Shown: positions 17,525 to 31,843, counted from the first letter of the stretch. The stretch is 64,000 nucleotides of DNA from Acidipropionibacterium timonense (GCF_900605005.1 NZ_LR027558.1:2643877-2707876), one strand, 5' to 3'. The notes: generated from the letters alone by a model not told the origin. Program-made: numbers and translations.

Positions 17525-19018
17525 ATGAGTCCGACCCAGTGGCAGGCCGCAGCCATCGTCGTCTACCTGGTCGCCATGGTCGTCATCGGTTTCTGGGGGC
17601 ACCGCCAGACCAGCGACCTCGATGACTACATGTTGGGCGGACGCCGATTGCCGGCCGTCACCTCGGCGCTGTCCGCCGGTGCTGCGGACATGTCCGGATG
17701 GCTCCTCATGGGCCTGCCCGGGGCCATCTACCTGTCGGGGCTGGCCCAGGCGTGGATCGCCATCGGCCTGACGGTGGGTGCGTGGACGAACTGGAAGATC
17801 GTCGCCCCGCGGCTGCGCAGCTACACCGAGGTGGCCGGGGACGCCATCACCCTGCCGAGCTTCTTCAGCAATAGGCTCCACGACCGCTCCAACATCCTGC
17901 GCATCATCGCCGGGGCGATCATCCTCGTCTTCTTCACCTTCTACGTCTCCTCCGGCATGGTCGCCGGCGGCACCTTCTTCGAGTCGAGCTTCGGGGTGCG
18001 CTACCTCTGGGGGATGCTCACGGTCGCCGCCGTGACGGTCGCGTACTCGCTCGTCGGCGGCTTCCTCGGGGTCTCCTGGACCGACGTCGTCCAGGGCACG
18101 ATGATGCTCCTGGCCCTCATCGTCCTGCCGGCGGTCGGGATCGCCCATGTCGGAGGGTGGTCGGCGATGGTGGCGCAGATCCACGACGTCGACCCGAACC
18201 TGCTGCACCTCTTGACCGGGACGACGAGCCTGGGGATCGTCTCGGCGGTCGTGTGGGGGCTGGGGTACTTCGGTCAGCCGCACATCCTCGTGCGGCTCAT
18301 GGCGCTGTCCTCGCCGGCCGAGGCGGCCAAGGCGCGACGCATCGGCATCGGCTGGATGCTCCTGTCGTGTCTGGGGGCGATGGTCACGGCGCTGGTCGGG
18401 GTGGCGGTGTACCACCACGACGAGCACGCCCTGCCCAATCCCGAGGGGGTGTTCATCGCGCTGGGACAGCTGCTCTTCCACCCCTTCGTCGCCGGTTTCC
18501 TCCTGGCGGCGATCCTCGCGGCCATCATGTCGACGATCTCGAGCCAGCTCATCGTCACGAGCTCCGCGCTCGTCGAGGACGTCTACCGCGGCATCACCCA
18601 TCGCAGCCTGTCGCCGCGTCAGGGGGTGTGGCTGGGTCGGGCCGGCGTCCTCGTCGTGGCCGTCGTCGCCACGGCGCTGGCGGTGCAGCGCTCCGACACC
18701 ATCCTCGGGCTGGTGGCCTTCGCGTGGGCCGGGTTCGGCGCCGGATTCGGTCCGACCACCTTGCTCACGCTGTGGTGGCGTCGGCTCACTGCCGCCGGGG
18801 CGGCCGCCGGGATGTTCCTCGGCGCGACGACGGTCTTCGTCTGGCACCACCTCGGTCAGACCCGCGGCGGCATCTTCACCCTCTACGAGATCCTGCCCGG
18901 ATTCGTCGTCAACCTCGTCGTCGCGGTGGTCGTGTCGCTGCTCACCCGAGCCCCGGAGGCATCGGTCGGCGAGGAGTTCGAGCGTGCGGCCGCCTTGGCG
19001 AGGTCGGGGCGGCGCTGA
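17525..19018 (+). CDS. putP: Sodium/proline symporter
   Basis: A 497-residue SSS-family symporter with ~13 TM segments. Recognisable stretches are DDYMLGGRRLP, SALSAGAADMSGWLLMGLPG and WTDVVQGTMM, all close to PutP. AGGAG ends 5 nt before ATG 17525. It imports proline with Na+, for osmoprotection or as a carbon/nitrogen source. It is divergent from the amino-acid ABC operon and followed by repeat copy B. Confidence 0.9.
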   Translation: MSPTQWQAAAIVVYLVAMVVIGFWGHRQTSDLDDYMLGGRRLPAVTSALSAGAADMSGWLLMGLPGAIYLSGLAQAWIAIGLTVGAWTNWKIVAPRLRSYTEVAGDAITLPSFFSNRLHDRSNILRIIAGAIILVFFTFYVSSGMVAGGTFFESSFGVRYLWGMLTVAAVTVAYSLVGGFLGVSWTDVVQGTMMLLALIVLPAVGIAHVGGWSAMVAQIHDVDPNLLHLLTGTTSLGIVSAVVWGLGYFGQPHILVRLMALSSPAEAAKARRIGIGWMLLSCLGAMVTALVGVAVYHHDEHALPNPEGVFIALGQLLFHPFVAGFLLAAILAAIMSTISSQLIVTSSALVEDVYRGITHRSLSPRQGVWLGRAGVLVVAVVATALAVQRSDTILGLVAFAWAGFGAGFGPTTLLTLWWRRLTAAGAAAGMFLGATTVFVWHHLGQTRGGIFTLYEILPGFVVNLVVAVVVSLLTRAPEASVGEEFERAAALARSGRR

Positions 19019-19041
19019 CGCGACCCGACTCGAGCCAGGGA

Positions 19042-19117
19042 CGTGCGGAAAATCCCCGGAGCCCGCAAACCTTCCCCTCCAGGGGAACAAACGCTCGCTC
19101 CGGGGATTCTCCTGACG
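19042..19117 (+). repeat. Nested palindromic repeat, copy B (left 90-bp direct repeat)
   Basis: Outer arms AATCCCCGGAGC and GCTCCGGGGATT are perfect, and the core hairpin is TTCCCCT-CC-AGGGGAA. From 19046 to 19135 it matches 20703-20792 (copy C) at 86 of 90 positions. The similarity thus runs ~18 bp past the palindrome itself. Confidence 0.88.
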
Positions 19118-19266
19118 CTCGGCGGTCGAGCACGGATCTCGTAACACACGTCATGCCTAGACTATTCACAGGCCTACGTGGCTCGCGCGCCCGACGACAG
19201 TGTGAACGCCTGATCCGAAGTGATCGCGCGGACGTGTGCTCGCCGACTCACATCAGGAGGATTCTC

Positions 19267-19836
19267 ATGCAGGCTCGACTCAGAATCGCCGCCGCCATGC
19301 TTCTCCCAATGCTGTTCACCGCCTGCACGGCGGCAAGCAGCGACGCGTCCACAAGCGCTGAGGACACGAAGGATCCGAAAATCTGCGACATCAGCATGAC
19401 GGACTACACCTGCAAGTTCGGCCAGACAGCAAGATACGAGCGCGGCACTCGATTCGGCGATGTCAAGTACGAGATCACCGTCGGTCTCCCGGTCACGTTC
19501 AAGCCGAGCAAGAACGCGACCACTCCCGACAATCGGCCGCTCGGCCCAGTCAACGTGTACTTCCCCGTACGCGTGAAGAACGTCGCCGACTCGTTCGTCG
19601 ACGGGAACGTCGCACTGTCGCATGCGTCGAACTCGAAGCAGGGAACGGAGTACGACGGGGTTCTCGAGGTATCCGATGGGGAGATCTCCTCGTTCGGTCT
19701 GGACGCCATCAAGTCGCTCAAGCCCGGCAAGACCCTGACAATCAAAGATGGTTTCAGTATGGCAACCCTCGATGGCGTGAAATATGAACTCGCTGTCAAC
19801 GGCCTGGCCGGATACACCATCAGGTGGGAGCGATGA
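19267..19836 (+). CDS. Hypothetical lipoprotein, low GC
   Basis: A 189-residue protein with a lipoprotein-type signal peptide (MLLPMLFTAC, Cys near 20) and a β-rich exported domain with NVYFPVRVKNVADSFVDGN. CAGGAGG precedes ATG 19267. Its GC is clearly below that of the flanking housekeeping genes, and it lies inside a segment bounded by two near-identical repeats, which points to transfer. I do not recognise the family; the fold may resemble DUF4352-type lipoproteins. Confidence 0.65.
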   Translation: MQARLRIAAAMLLPMLFTACTAASSDASTSAEDTKDPKICDISMTDYTCKFGQTARYERGTRFGDVKYEITVGLPVTFKPSKNATTPDNRPLGPVNVYFPVRVKNVADSFVDGNVALSHASNSKQGTEYDGVLEVSDGEISSFGLDAIKSLKPGKTLTIKDGFSMATLDGVKYELAVNGLAGYTIRWER

Positions 19837-19948
19837 GGGTAACCATCCCGGCCGCGAAATGCCGGGGTGACGTGCCTACTGGCATGAGGCCATTCTCGGG
19901 GAACGCCCGGCAAGTCTGGCGGACGCCGATCGTCAGACATGGCGGGCC

Positions 19949-20341
19949 TCACCGCGGCGCGATCACCTGGAGCCCGACTACGGCCGCCGCCTCCGCGAGC
20001 CGATGGTCGTAGGTGAGGATGGCATCAACCTCGAGCCGCAGCGCCGCCTCGAGGTGTAACGCATCAAGGGTTCTCAGGTGAGGCATCGGCAGCAACCCTG
20101 CAGCCCGAAAGGCGGCCCGGTCGAGGACCGCGAGCGACACGTGATCGAGCACCTCGCTCACGAACCCTTGGTCGACGCCTTCCCTCATGGCCACGCGCCG
20201 AAGCTCGGTCTCGAGAAGATCACTCGACACTGGTTCGATGTCGGCTCGGTCAAGCCACAGCGCAAGCGCCTCGCTGTGCGGCTGGTCGATGATGAGGGCG
20301 GCCAGTGCCGAGGTGTCGACGTAGACCCTCTGGCCAGTCAC
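19949..20341 (-). CDS. PIN-domain toxin, VapC-like
   Basis: A 130-residue PIN RNase. The acidic residues of the active site are Asp9 (VYVDTSAL), Glu44 (LLETELRR), Asp93 (TLDALHLEAA) and Asp112 (LTYDHRL). The GTG start at 20341 overlaps the antitoxin stop (GTGA), so translation is coupled. VapC-type toxins cut tRNA or rRNA; the target here is unknown. Confidence 0.88.
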   Translation of the reverse strand: MTGQRVYVDTSALAALIIDQPHSEALALWLDRADIEPVSSDLLETELRRVAMREGVDQGFVSEVLDHVSLAVLDRAAFRAAGLLPMPHLRTLDALHLEAALRLEVDAILTYDHRLAEAAAVVGLQVIAPR

Positions 20342-20619
20342 AGCCGATCCTCGCCCAGCTCGTCCAGAACTTCATCCAACGCGGCACCTGCGCGAACTCG
20401 ACGCTTCGCGAGCTCGCTCCAGCCCCCTGCACGTCTGGACGGACGCGAGATCTGCAGCCCGGGCACTGGGTGATCGAGCGGAACGAGACGCCCGACCGGG
20501 ATCCCCGCGTTGGTGACGATGAACGAATGACCCCCTGCGACCTCACGTAGCACACGGCCCGACTCGTTGCGCATTTCACGCTGAGTCAGGCTTTCCTCAC
20601 CGCGTCCGACGGAAGTCAT
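20338..20619 (-). CDS. Phd/YefM-type antitoxin
   Basis: A 93-residue protein with the prevent-host-death fold: REMRNESGRVLREVAGGHSF, then VTNAGIPVGRLVPLD. The C-terminal tail, with RAGAALDEVLDELGEDRL, should bind and block the PIN toxin. ATG 20619 is preferred over TTG 20625. A 16-bp palindromic operator begins 10 bp upstream, consistent with self-repression. Confidence 0.85.
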   Translation of the reverse strand: MTSVGRGEESLTQREMRNESGRVLREVAGGHSFIVTNAGIPVGRLVPLDHPVPGLQISRPSRRAGGWSELAKRRVRAGAALDEVLDELGEDRL

Positions 20620-20628
20620 GGTCAAAAT

Positions 20629-20644
20629 GTAGCACGCGTGCTAC
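20629..20644. promoter_or_regulatory. Toxin-antitoxin operator palindrome
   Basis: GTAGCACGCGTGCTAC is a perfect 16-bp dyad just upstream of the antitoxin start. Similar TAGCA..TGCTA dyads are bound by actinobacterial antitoxins, so this is the likely autoregulatory site. Confidence 0.7.
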
Positions 20645-20697
20645 GACCTCGAGGTGCTCAGGTGTACCGACATCCGCGGCGGGATGACAGGACGTCA

Positions 20698-20774
20698 GTG
20701 TCCGGAAAATCCCCGGAGGTCGCAAACCTTCCCCTCCAGGGGAACAAACGCCCGCTCCGGGGATTCTCCTGACG
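20698..20774 (+). repeat. Nested palindromic repeat, copy C (right 90-bp direct repeat)
   Basis: It has the same architecture as copy B and is 86/90 identical to it over 20703-20792. It lies between the antitoxin operator and the tRNA-Ile terminator. Confidence 0.88.
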
Positions 20775-20850
20775 CTCGGCGATCGAGCACGGCCCCCGCG
20801 CCTCGCCCCATGGACCTTCGCCAACCGCGCACCAGCGGGCCAGGACGCAC

Positions 20851-20892
20851 AACACCCCTCCTGCCGGCTCTTCGCCGCGCAGGAGGGGTGTT
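20851..20892 (-). terminator. Hairpin terminator of tRNA-Ile
   Basis: A perfect 14-bp stem (AACACCCCTCCTGC with GCAGGAGGGGTGTT) and a 14-nt loop, starting 3 nt after the tRNA 3' end. There is no T-run, as is common in high-GC Gram-positives. Confidence 0.8.
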
Positions 20893-20895
20893 CGG

Positions 20896-20969
20896 TGGGC
20901 CTAACTGGACTTGAACCAGTGACCTCCGCCTTATCAGGGCGGCGCTCTAACCGACTGAGCTATAGGCCC
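20896..20969 (-). tRNA. tRNA-Ile (GAT anticodon)
   Basis: A 74-nt cloverleaf. The acceptor GGGCCTA pairs with TAGGCCC, with discriminator A. The D-arm holds AGCTCAGTCGGTTAGAGC, the anticodon loop CTGATAA carries GAT, and the T-arm is GTTCAAGTC. CCA is not encoded. Position downstream of gyrA/DUF3566 is conserved in Actinobacteria, although LDH intervenes here. Confidence 0.95.
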
Positions 20970-21122
20970 GAACCGTGACCGTGAACCGGCCGCGAAGAAG
21001 AACGATAGCGCAACCCGCAGAGCGCCGCCAAATCGGCCCGGGTCCGCCCCGCGACGCGGACGCGCCGCGCCACTGCCCCACGACGAGTGCCACGATGGAC
21101 CCGAACTCTCGGAAGGACCACC

Positions 21123-22091
21123 ATGTCAATCGCCCCTCACCTCGTCGTCGTCGGGATCGGCCACGTCGGCTCCGACGTCGTCACCAACGCCGCCTCCCTG
21201 GGTCTCTTCTCGCGCATCTCCCTCATCGACTGCGACGAGAAGGTCCGCGACGGCCAGGCCCTCGACAACCACCAGGCGACCGGCGTCGCACCCGCGATGA
21301 CGACGACCGTCTCGGCCGCGGACTACACCGCCTGTCGAGACGCCGACGTCATCATCGTCGCCGCTGGCCCCTCGATCCTGCCGGAGAGCTACGGCGGTGG
21401 CCACGACTCCCGCAATGCGCTGGCCGAGGTCAACTCGAAGGTCATCCGCGAGGTCATGGGCGGCATCAGCCGGTACACCCACACCGCGCCGGTCATCCTC
21501 ATCACCAACCCGCTCGACGTCAACGTCCACATCGCCGCGACCGAGTTCGACTACCCGACGAACCTCGTCGTCGGCACCGGCACCTCCCTCGACTCGGCCC
21601 GACTGCGTCGGCACATCGCCGACCGGGCAGGCGTCTCCCCCGACTCGGTCCAGGCCTTCATACTCGGCGAGCACGGGGCCACGGCCTTCCCGTACCTGTC
21701 GCACGCCTCGATCGGCGGCCTCACCCTGACCGAGGCCTCGGCCACCCTGGGCTTCGAGCCCTTCGAGCCCGAGACGGTGCGCCAGGCGGTCGTCCAGTCG
21801 GCCTTCGACGTCCTCGAGGGCAAGGGGTGGACGTCGTCGGGGATCTCTCGGGCCGCCGTGAGCCTGGCCCGCGCCATGATGCTCGACCAGCACTCGATCC
21901 ACCCGGTGTGCACCGTGGCCGACGGCATCCTGGGCTTCCACGGAGAGGTGTCCCTGTCCCTGCCGGCGGTCGTCGGCGCCCATGGCGTCGAGAGGCACCT
22001 GGAGATCTCCCTGGACGACTGGGAGCGCGAACATCTCCAGGCCTCCGCGCAGGCCGTGCGGGCCGTCTACGAGACCGTCCGGGCCGACTGA
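21123..22091 (+). CDS. ldh: L-lactate (or 2-hydroxyacid) dehydrogenase
   Basis: A 322-residue LDH/MDH-superfamily enzyme. The NAD-binding start is VVVGIGHVGSDVV, NAD-side residues are ITNPLDVNVH, and the catalytic His is in LGEHGAT near residue 183. GGAAGG precedes ATG 21123. It reduces pyruvate or a related 2-oxoacid with NADH. The sequence is divergent from typical LDH, so an L-2-hydroxyisocaproate dehydrogenase-like role is possible. It runs convergently to the gyrA-DUF3566 unit. Confidence 0.82.
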   Translation: MSIAPHLVVVGIGHVGSDVVTNAASLGLFSRISLIDCDEKVRDGQALDNHQATGVAPAMTTTVSAADYTACRDADVIIVAAGPSILPESYGGGHDSRNALAEVNSKVIREVMGGISRYTHTAPVILITNPLDVNVHIAATEFDYPTNLVVGTGTSLDSARLRRHIADRAGVSPDSVQAFILGEHGATAFPYLSHASIGGLTLTEASATLGFEPFEPETVRQAVVQSAFDVLEGKGWTSSGISRAAVSLARAMMLDQHSIHPVCTVADGILGFHGEVSLSLPAVVGAHGVERHLEISLDDWEREHLQASAQAVRAVYETVRAD

Positions 22092-22134
22092 GCACGGGCC
22101 CGGCCACCCCACACAGGACGACCCCACATGCGAC

Positions 22135-22164
22135 GGGAGCGGCGCCCCACCGGACGCCGCTCCC
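22135..22164. terminator. Bidirectional hairpin between ldh and the DUF3566 gene
   Basis: GGGAGCGGCG pairs perfectly with CGCCGCTCCC across a 10-nt loop in the gap between two convergent genes. Confidence 0.75.
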
Positions 22165-22182
22165 AGCTGCGAACAGGAGAAC

Positions 22183-22837
22183 TCAGTCCTCGGCCAGGGT
22201 GAGCTCCAGACCACCCATGACCTGGGCGGCGAGGTTGTAGAGGAAGGCGAAGAGCACCGACAGGGCGGTGAAGAGCACGGCGTCGATGACCCCGATGATG
22301 GCGGTCAGACCCAGTACCCGTCCGGTGTTGACGTAGTCGGACAGCTGGAACTTCGTCGTCGACGTCGGGGAGGCGATGAGGTCGTTGACGGCCTTGTTGA
22401 TCGAGTCGAAGGCCCCGGAGGCCCCGATGACGCCCCAGACGATCCATGTCGCGACGAAGAAGATGATGGCCCCGGCCACCCCGAAGAGCAGCGCGGTCTT
22501 CATGACCGACCACGGGTCGATCCGCGTCACTCTGAGCCGCGCCTTGCGGGTGCGATGGGAAGGTCGCCGCGGCGCCGGCCTGGCGGCGGCGTCGGCCCGC
22601 TTGACCTCGGTCACCTCACCACGGCGGCCGTCGGCGGGCCGGGGCACCGAGTGACCCGTCCTCGCGCCCGTGTCGCCGTGGTCCGGCTCCGGGGCCGACA
22701 CGCCCCGATCCGACTCGGCCGACCCGGAAGGGGTGTCCGTGGCCTCCCCGCCGAAGGCACGACCGGCGTCCGCCGCCGTCCAGTGGGTGGCCTCGGGGTC
22801 GTCCTTGCCGGCCGCCGGGCTCACCTGCGCGTTGTCG

Positions 22838-22848
<11 letters not shown>
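22183..22848 (-). CDS. DUF3566 transmembrane protein
   Basis: A 221-residue protein. A long acidic/proline-rich cytoplasmic N-terminus (~105 residues) precedes the DUF3566 core [18 protein letters not shown] and two TM segments (~120-142 and ~180-205). The gene immediately after gyrA in Actinobacteria encodes this family. It overlaps the gyrA end by 11 nt. Function is unknown; a membrane or division role has been suggested for relatives. Confidence 0.88.
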
Positions 22849-25525
<2,677 letters not shown>

Positions 25526-25584
25526 GAAGGGTCCTTGTCATTGGGGGTCTGGGGGATCGTCGGCCGCGCCAGGGCGCGTGGTCC

Positions 25585-27681
<2,097 letters not shown>

Positions 27682-27951
27682 GGGCAATGCGCTCCTGTGT
27701 GGTCGGGTCGGGTCCGGACGGGCCCGACGCCTCCCGGGTCCGTGCACGGTGGTGACGGCCCTGGTGGCGAACGGTCACACTCTACCGCAAGCGGCCCACG
27801 CAAACCGGTCAGCACCGTCGTCCGAGGCCGGCCCCGACGGATCGACCCGGCTCAGGAGGGCCGTGAACCGGCCTTGTGGTCCCTCGACCCCGGTCCCGGA
27901 CTCGGGGCACGGGAGGCGGGGTCGGTCGGCTCACAGGACGAATGGCGGAGC

Positions 27952-29109
27952 TCACCCCACCCCGGGGGCGGCGACGAACCCCAGCCCGTCCCCACGGACG
28001 TGCACACACTCTCCCGCCGCGACCCACACCGCCCGTCCGGCCGTGAGCGTCGTGGTGGCCAGGGTGAGGGAGCCCTCGACGACCAGGACGATCCGACCCA
28101 GGTCCGACGCCGGCAGGTCGGCGTCGACCGGCCCGGCCAACCGCCACAGACCGAACTCGGGGAACACCGTGCGGTAGGCGTCGACCCCCCCGGCCAGCCG
28201 CTGCGGATCCTGCCCGACGACGGCCTGCGGCGACAGGTCGGCCAGCGCCAGCAGGGCGTCGACGTCGATGTGCTTGCCGGTGAGGCCACCGCGCAGGACG
28301 TTGTCGGAGCTGGCCATGATCTCGATGCCGGTGCCACGCAGGTAGGCGTGCATCGTGCCGGCCGACAGCTGGAGGCACTGACCGGGAACCAGGCTCACCC
28401 GGTTCATGAGCAGGGCGGCCAGGATCGACGGGTCACCGGGGTGGTCCCGGTCGAGATCGACGGCCGTGCGGGCCACCGGGTTCTCCTCGACCCGGGCTCG
28501 GCAGGTCTCGACGAGTTCGGCGATGACCCGGCGCTGCGTCTCACTCGGCTTGAGGCACGCGGTGAGCACCCGGGCCAGACCGGCCTGCGGGGTCCCGGTG
28601 CGCAGCGGCGCCAGGAGCTCGTCCAGACCCTCGACCGGCCCCAGGCCGGCCAGGAGCTCGAGGCTCGTGGGGACGTCGCGGAATCCACAGAGGGCGTCGA
28701 AGGGGGTGAGGGCGACGATCATCTCGGGCTTGGGCCAGTCGTCCCGGAAGATCCGTTCGGGGGCGTCCAGCGCGATCCCGGCCTCGTTCTCGGCGGCGAA
28801 CCCGGCCTGCGCCTGGTCGCGGGAGGGGTGGGCCTGGATGCTCAACGCCTGGTCGGCCGAGAGGATCTTGAGCAGGTAGGACAGTCGGTCGCCGAACGCG
28901 GTCCGGGACGCCTCACCGAGCTCGGCGGGATGACGGCTGAGCCACGCGTCGAGGTCGCCGTCACCCTCGAGGGTCGACGGCGCGGACCGGTGCGCCCCCA
29001 GCCAGTACTCGGCCCACGGCGTCCCGTCGGGCCGGGCCCCGAGGATCGCCGGGATGGCATCGGTCGATCCCCAGGCGTAGTGCTGGACGTGTCCGGTGAG
29101 AGAGCGCAT
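27952..29109 (-). CDS. manA: Mannose-6-phosphate isomerase, class I
   Basis: A 385-residue Zn-dependent isomerase that interconverts fructose-6-P and mannose-6-P for mannosylated envelope polymers. It begins LTGHVQHYAWGSTDAIPAIL. The metal-binding region has SIQAHPSRDQA and HKPEM-like KPEMIVAL, and a second cupin holds VPGQCLQLSAGTMHAYLRG. Placement between gyrB and the recF cluster is unusual. 270 bp separate it from the gyrB start. Confidence 0.9.
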   Translation of the reverse strand: MRSLTGHVQHYAWGSTDAIPAILGARPDGTPWAEYWLGAHRSAPSTLEGDGDLDAWLSRHPAELGEASRTAFGDRLSYLLKILSADQALSIQAHPSRDQAQAGFAAENEAGIALDAPERIFRDDWPKPEMIVALTPFDALCGFRDVPTSLELLAGLGPVEGLDELLAPLRTGTPQAGLARVLTACLKPSETQRRVIAELVETCRARVEENPVARTAVDLDRDHPGDPSILAALLMNRVSLVPGQCLQLSAGTMHAYLRGTGIEIMASSDNVLRGGLTGKHIDVDALLALADLSPQAVVGQDPQRLAGGVDAYRTVFPEFGLWRLAGPVDADLPASDLGRIVLVVEGSLTLATTTLTAGRAVWVAAGECVHVRGDGLGFVAAPGVG

Positions 29110-29193
29110 GGGTCGATCTCACCACGTCCCGCCTGGGGCCGCCAGCACCGCTCAACGTCGATGGACGAGCCCGCGACGGGGCAGGGCCCGACC

Positions 29194-29787
29194 TCACCCG
29201 TAGGTGTCCCGGGGCCCCCTTCCGGGAACCGACCTCGGCCCGTGCTTCCAGCTCGGGGCGCTCGGTCCCTCGATGACGATCCTCGTCACGGTTCCGTCGC
29301 CGAGTCGACGGTTGAGTTCGGCGACGAGTTGGGGGGCGATGGTGCGCAGGCTCGTGGCCCACACCGTCGCGTCGGTACGCACCGTGAGGACACCCTCACG
29401 GTAGGTCACCGGCCTCGAGTGCTCCGCATTGGTGACGCCGACCAGCTCAGGCCAGCGCACGAGAACCATCCGCAGGCTCACCTGCTTGCCCCACCCTCGG
29501 CTGGCGACCAACCGGTCGAAGGCCTGCCCCAGGAGCATGGGGTCACGCCGGTCGGCCCCCGGACCCGACCACGCGGCACCCTGACGGCGTCGGGACCGCC
29601 GCGGCGTCCCGCCGACCCCACGGGGTGCGGGAAGCTCGACGTCGTCCCACCGTCGCCGTCGGGTACCGGCGGGCTCACCGCGCGACGCCCGGGCGATGAT
29701 GCGGGCCAGCTCGGTGCCGTCGACGTCGTGCTCGGCGGCGACCTCGCGGTCCTCGGGGCTGGGCTGCTCGAGCGGATCCTCACCCAT
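29194..29787 (-). CDS. DUF721 (DciA-like) protein
   Basis: A 197-residue protein found after recF in most Actinobacteria. The conserved core [33 protein letters not shown] region lies at ~110-165, where [19 protein letters not shown] is typical of DUF721. Relatives named DciA load the replicative helicase, so a replication role is likely. The basic low-complexity N-terminal half is variable. ATG 29787 lies inside the recF end (8-nt overlap). Confidence 0.9.
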   Translation of the reverse strand: MGEDPLEQPSPEDREVAAEHDVDGTELARIIARASRGEPAGTRRRRWDDVELPAPRGVGGTPRRSRRRQGAAWSGPGADRRDPMLLGQAFDRLVASRGWGKQVSLRMVLVRWPELVGVTNAEHSRPVTYREGVLTVRTDATVWATSLRTIAPQLVAELNRRLGDGTVTRIVIEGPSAPSWKHGPRSVPGRGPRDTYG

Positions 29788-30967
29788 CGCCGGACACCTC
29801 CTCATGGGCCACGACCTGACCTCCACCGACGTCGAACCGCCGTCCGCGGAGCATCGCCGGGACATCGCCGGCGACCGCGGCGGTGACGAGCACCTGGTCG
29901 GCGTCGACGACCGACTCGGCGAGCCGGGAGCGACGGGTCGCGTCGAGTTCGGCGAAGACGTCGTCGAGGACGAGGACCGGCTCGATCCCGTCGGCCCGCA
30001 GCAGCTCGAAGGACGCCAACCGCAGCGCCAGGGCCAGCGACCACGACTCCCCGTGCGAGGCGTAGCCCTTGGCCGGCATCGGCCCGATGTGCAGGACGAC
30101 GTCGTCACGTTGCGGTCCGACGAGGGTGACGCCGCGCACCAGTTCGTCACGGCGTCGGGCGGCCAGGGCGTCATGGAAACGCTCGGCCAGGCCGGCCCGG
30201 TCCACCTGTGACGACCCACCCTCGGGGGTCGGCGCCGTCCACAGGCCGTCGAGGTCGATCGTCGACCGGTAGTCGGCGGTGGTGACGTCGTTGACCGGGG
30301 CGATGCGGCCGTAGGCGCGGCTGGCCGACGGCATGAGCAGGCTGAGCGTGTCGAGACGGGCCGAGAGGAGTTCGGCACCGACGGTGGCCAGCTGGGCGTC
30401 CCAGATCTCCAGGGTCTCGCCGGCCAGGGCCCCGGCCCCGGCTCCCCGCCCGGCGAGCGACTTGAGCAGGGCGTTGCGCTGCTTGAGGACGCGGTCGTAG
30501 TCGGCACGCACCCCGGCCATCCGCGGCCACCTGGTCACCAGGAGGGAATCGAGGAAGGTACGCCGGTCCGATGGGTCCCCACGGACGACGTCGAGGTCAC
30601 CGGGACTGAAGACGACGGTGCGCAACACGCCAAGGACGTCGCGGGAGCGGGCCACCGGCGCCCGATTGATGCGGGCCCGGTTGGCCCGTCCCGGGTTGAT
30701 CTCGACCTCGATGAGCAGGGCCCGGGCGTCGTCGGTGCCCGCCCGCACCTTGCCCCTCACGACGGCCTGGGTGGCCCCCAGACGCACCAGCGGGGTGTCA
30801 CTGGTCACCCGGTGCGACCCCAACGTCGACAGGTACTCCACGGCCTCGACGAGGTTCGTCTTGCCCTGCCCGTTGGAGCCGACGAACGTCGTCACCCCCG
30901 GGTCCATGGCGATCTGCGCGCGCACGTAGGAGCGGAAGTCGACCAGGTTGAGGTCCTCGACGTACAC
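29780..30967 (-). CDS. recF: DNA replication and repair protein RecF
   Basis: A 395-residue SMC-like ATPase that loads RecA at gapped DNA. It starts [14 protein letters not shown], and Walker [10 protein letters not shown] is at 29-37. Near the C-terminus are the ABC signature ([13 protein letters not shown]) and Walker [20 protein letters not shown] 30967 has GAGGAGG upstream and matches the family's N-terminus. Confidence 0.95.
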   Translation of the reverse strand: MYVEDLNLVDFRSYVRAQIAMDPGVTTFVGSNGQGKTNLVEAVEYLSTLGSHRVTSDTPLVRLGATQAVVRGKVRAGTDDARALLIEVEINPGRANRARINRAPVARSRDVLGVLRTVVFSPGDLDVVRGDPSDRRTFLDSLLVTRWPRMAGVRADYDRVLKQRNALLKSLAGRGAGAGALAGETLEIWDAQLATVGAELLSARLDTLSLLMPSASRAYGRIAPVNDVTTADYRSTIDLDGLWTAPTPEGGSSQVDRAGLAERFHDALAARRRDELVRGVTLVGPQRDDVVLHIGPMPAKGYASHGESWSLALALRLASFELLRADGIEPVLVLDDVFAELDATRRSRLAESVVDADQVLVTAAVAGDVPAMLRGRRFDVGGGQVVAHEEVSGDG

Positions 30968-31146
30968 CGGCCACCTCCTCGACGTGCTCGTGGGCCCCGG
31001 GGGCCCGGGCCGGAGCGGTCCGGCTCCGGCGTCCAAGCCTACTGGCGGACGCCGTCCCGGATGGCCTCACGGGCCTGCGGAGGACGCCCACCACGGCGCG
31101 ACCGGTGACCGGCAGGTCGCGTCCGGGGCGTCGACGGCAACCAGGT

Positions 31147-31758
31147 CTACGGCAGCCAGGGGGAACCGTGGAGAACGGTCGTGCCGGCAGGAAGATGCGG
31201 GTCGTCCCCGGATCGGATGGCGTCGACGACCTCGGCCGGCTCGGCGGTGAGGTCACCGATGAGGCTCCACCCCTCACCTCGCCCGACGAGCTCGAACTGC
31301 CCCTCGGCCCCCCGGGCCACGACGAGGTCACCCTCGACGAGGGAGGCCAGGTCGGCGTCGAGCACCCCCAGGAGGTCGGCCGAGCCGCTGTCGCAGGCGT
31401 CGCACGCGCAGTCCGGGACGACGTCGAAGGGGTCGCCGCCGACCGACAGGCCCACGACGGGAACCTGGTCGATGTCGACGATGCTCACCTCCACCGCGAG
31501 GGTGCCGGGCAGCTCGCTCGTCCATCGTTCCCGACGCGGCTGGCTCCCGAGGGTCTCCACGGTGACGCCGGCCCCGCCGAGCACCTCACGCCAGGCGTCC
31601 AGTCGCAGGGTGAGCGCCCGGTAGCGCTGCGGGTCGGTGACGCGGCTGTACTCCTCCTCGAGCACGGTCCGGTCGGGGTGCGGGTCGGGCCACGACGGCG
31701 CACCGATGGCGTCGAATGCCGCGTCGACGGCGGACAGGACCTCGTCGATCGTCTTCAT
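31147..31758 (-). CDS. Hypothetical protein, possibly DUF6226
   Basis: A 203-residue soluble acidic protein. The middle holds a Cys cluster CACDACDSGS (~125), and the C-terminal LPAGTTVLHGSPWL looks like a substrate or interaction motif. I recall DUF6226 actinobacterial proteins with a similar CDCDACD motif, but this is unverified. It sits between dnaN and recF, a place often held by gnd in relatives, and is cut off from dnaN by a strong hairpin. Confidence 0.65.
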   Translation of the reverse strand: MKTIDEVLSAVDAAFDAIGAPSWPDPHPDRTVLEEEYSRVTDPQRYRALTLRLDAWREVLGGAGVTVETLGSQPRRERWTSELPGTLAVEVSIVDIDQVPVVGLSVGGDPFDVVPDCACDACDSGSADLLGVLDADLASLVEGDLVVARGAEGQFELVGRGEGWSLIGDLTAEPAEVVDAIRSGDDPHLPAGTTVLHGSPWLP

Positions 31759-31789
31759 GGATCCAGTCTGACAACCGCTGCGACGAGAC

Positions 31790-31817
31790 GACGAGGCACC
31801 CCGGAGGGTGCCTCGTC
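31790..31817 (-). terminator. Terminator after dnaN
   Basis: GACGAGGCACCC pairs with GGGTGCCTCGTC over 12 bp with a 4-nt loop (CGGA), 27 nt past the dnaN stop and 32 nt before the next start. Confidence 0.85.
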
Positions 31818-31843
31818 GATCTGCGGTGATGTGGGGGCTCGCG

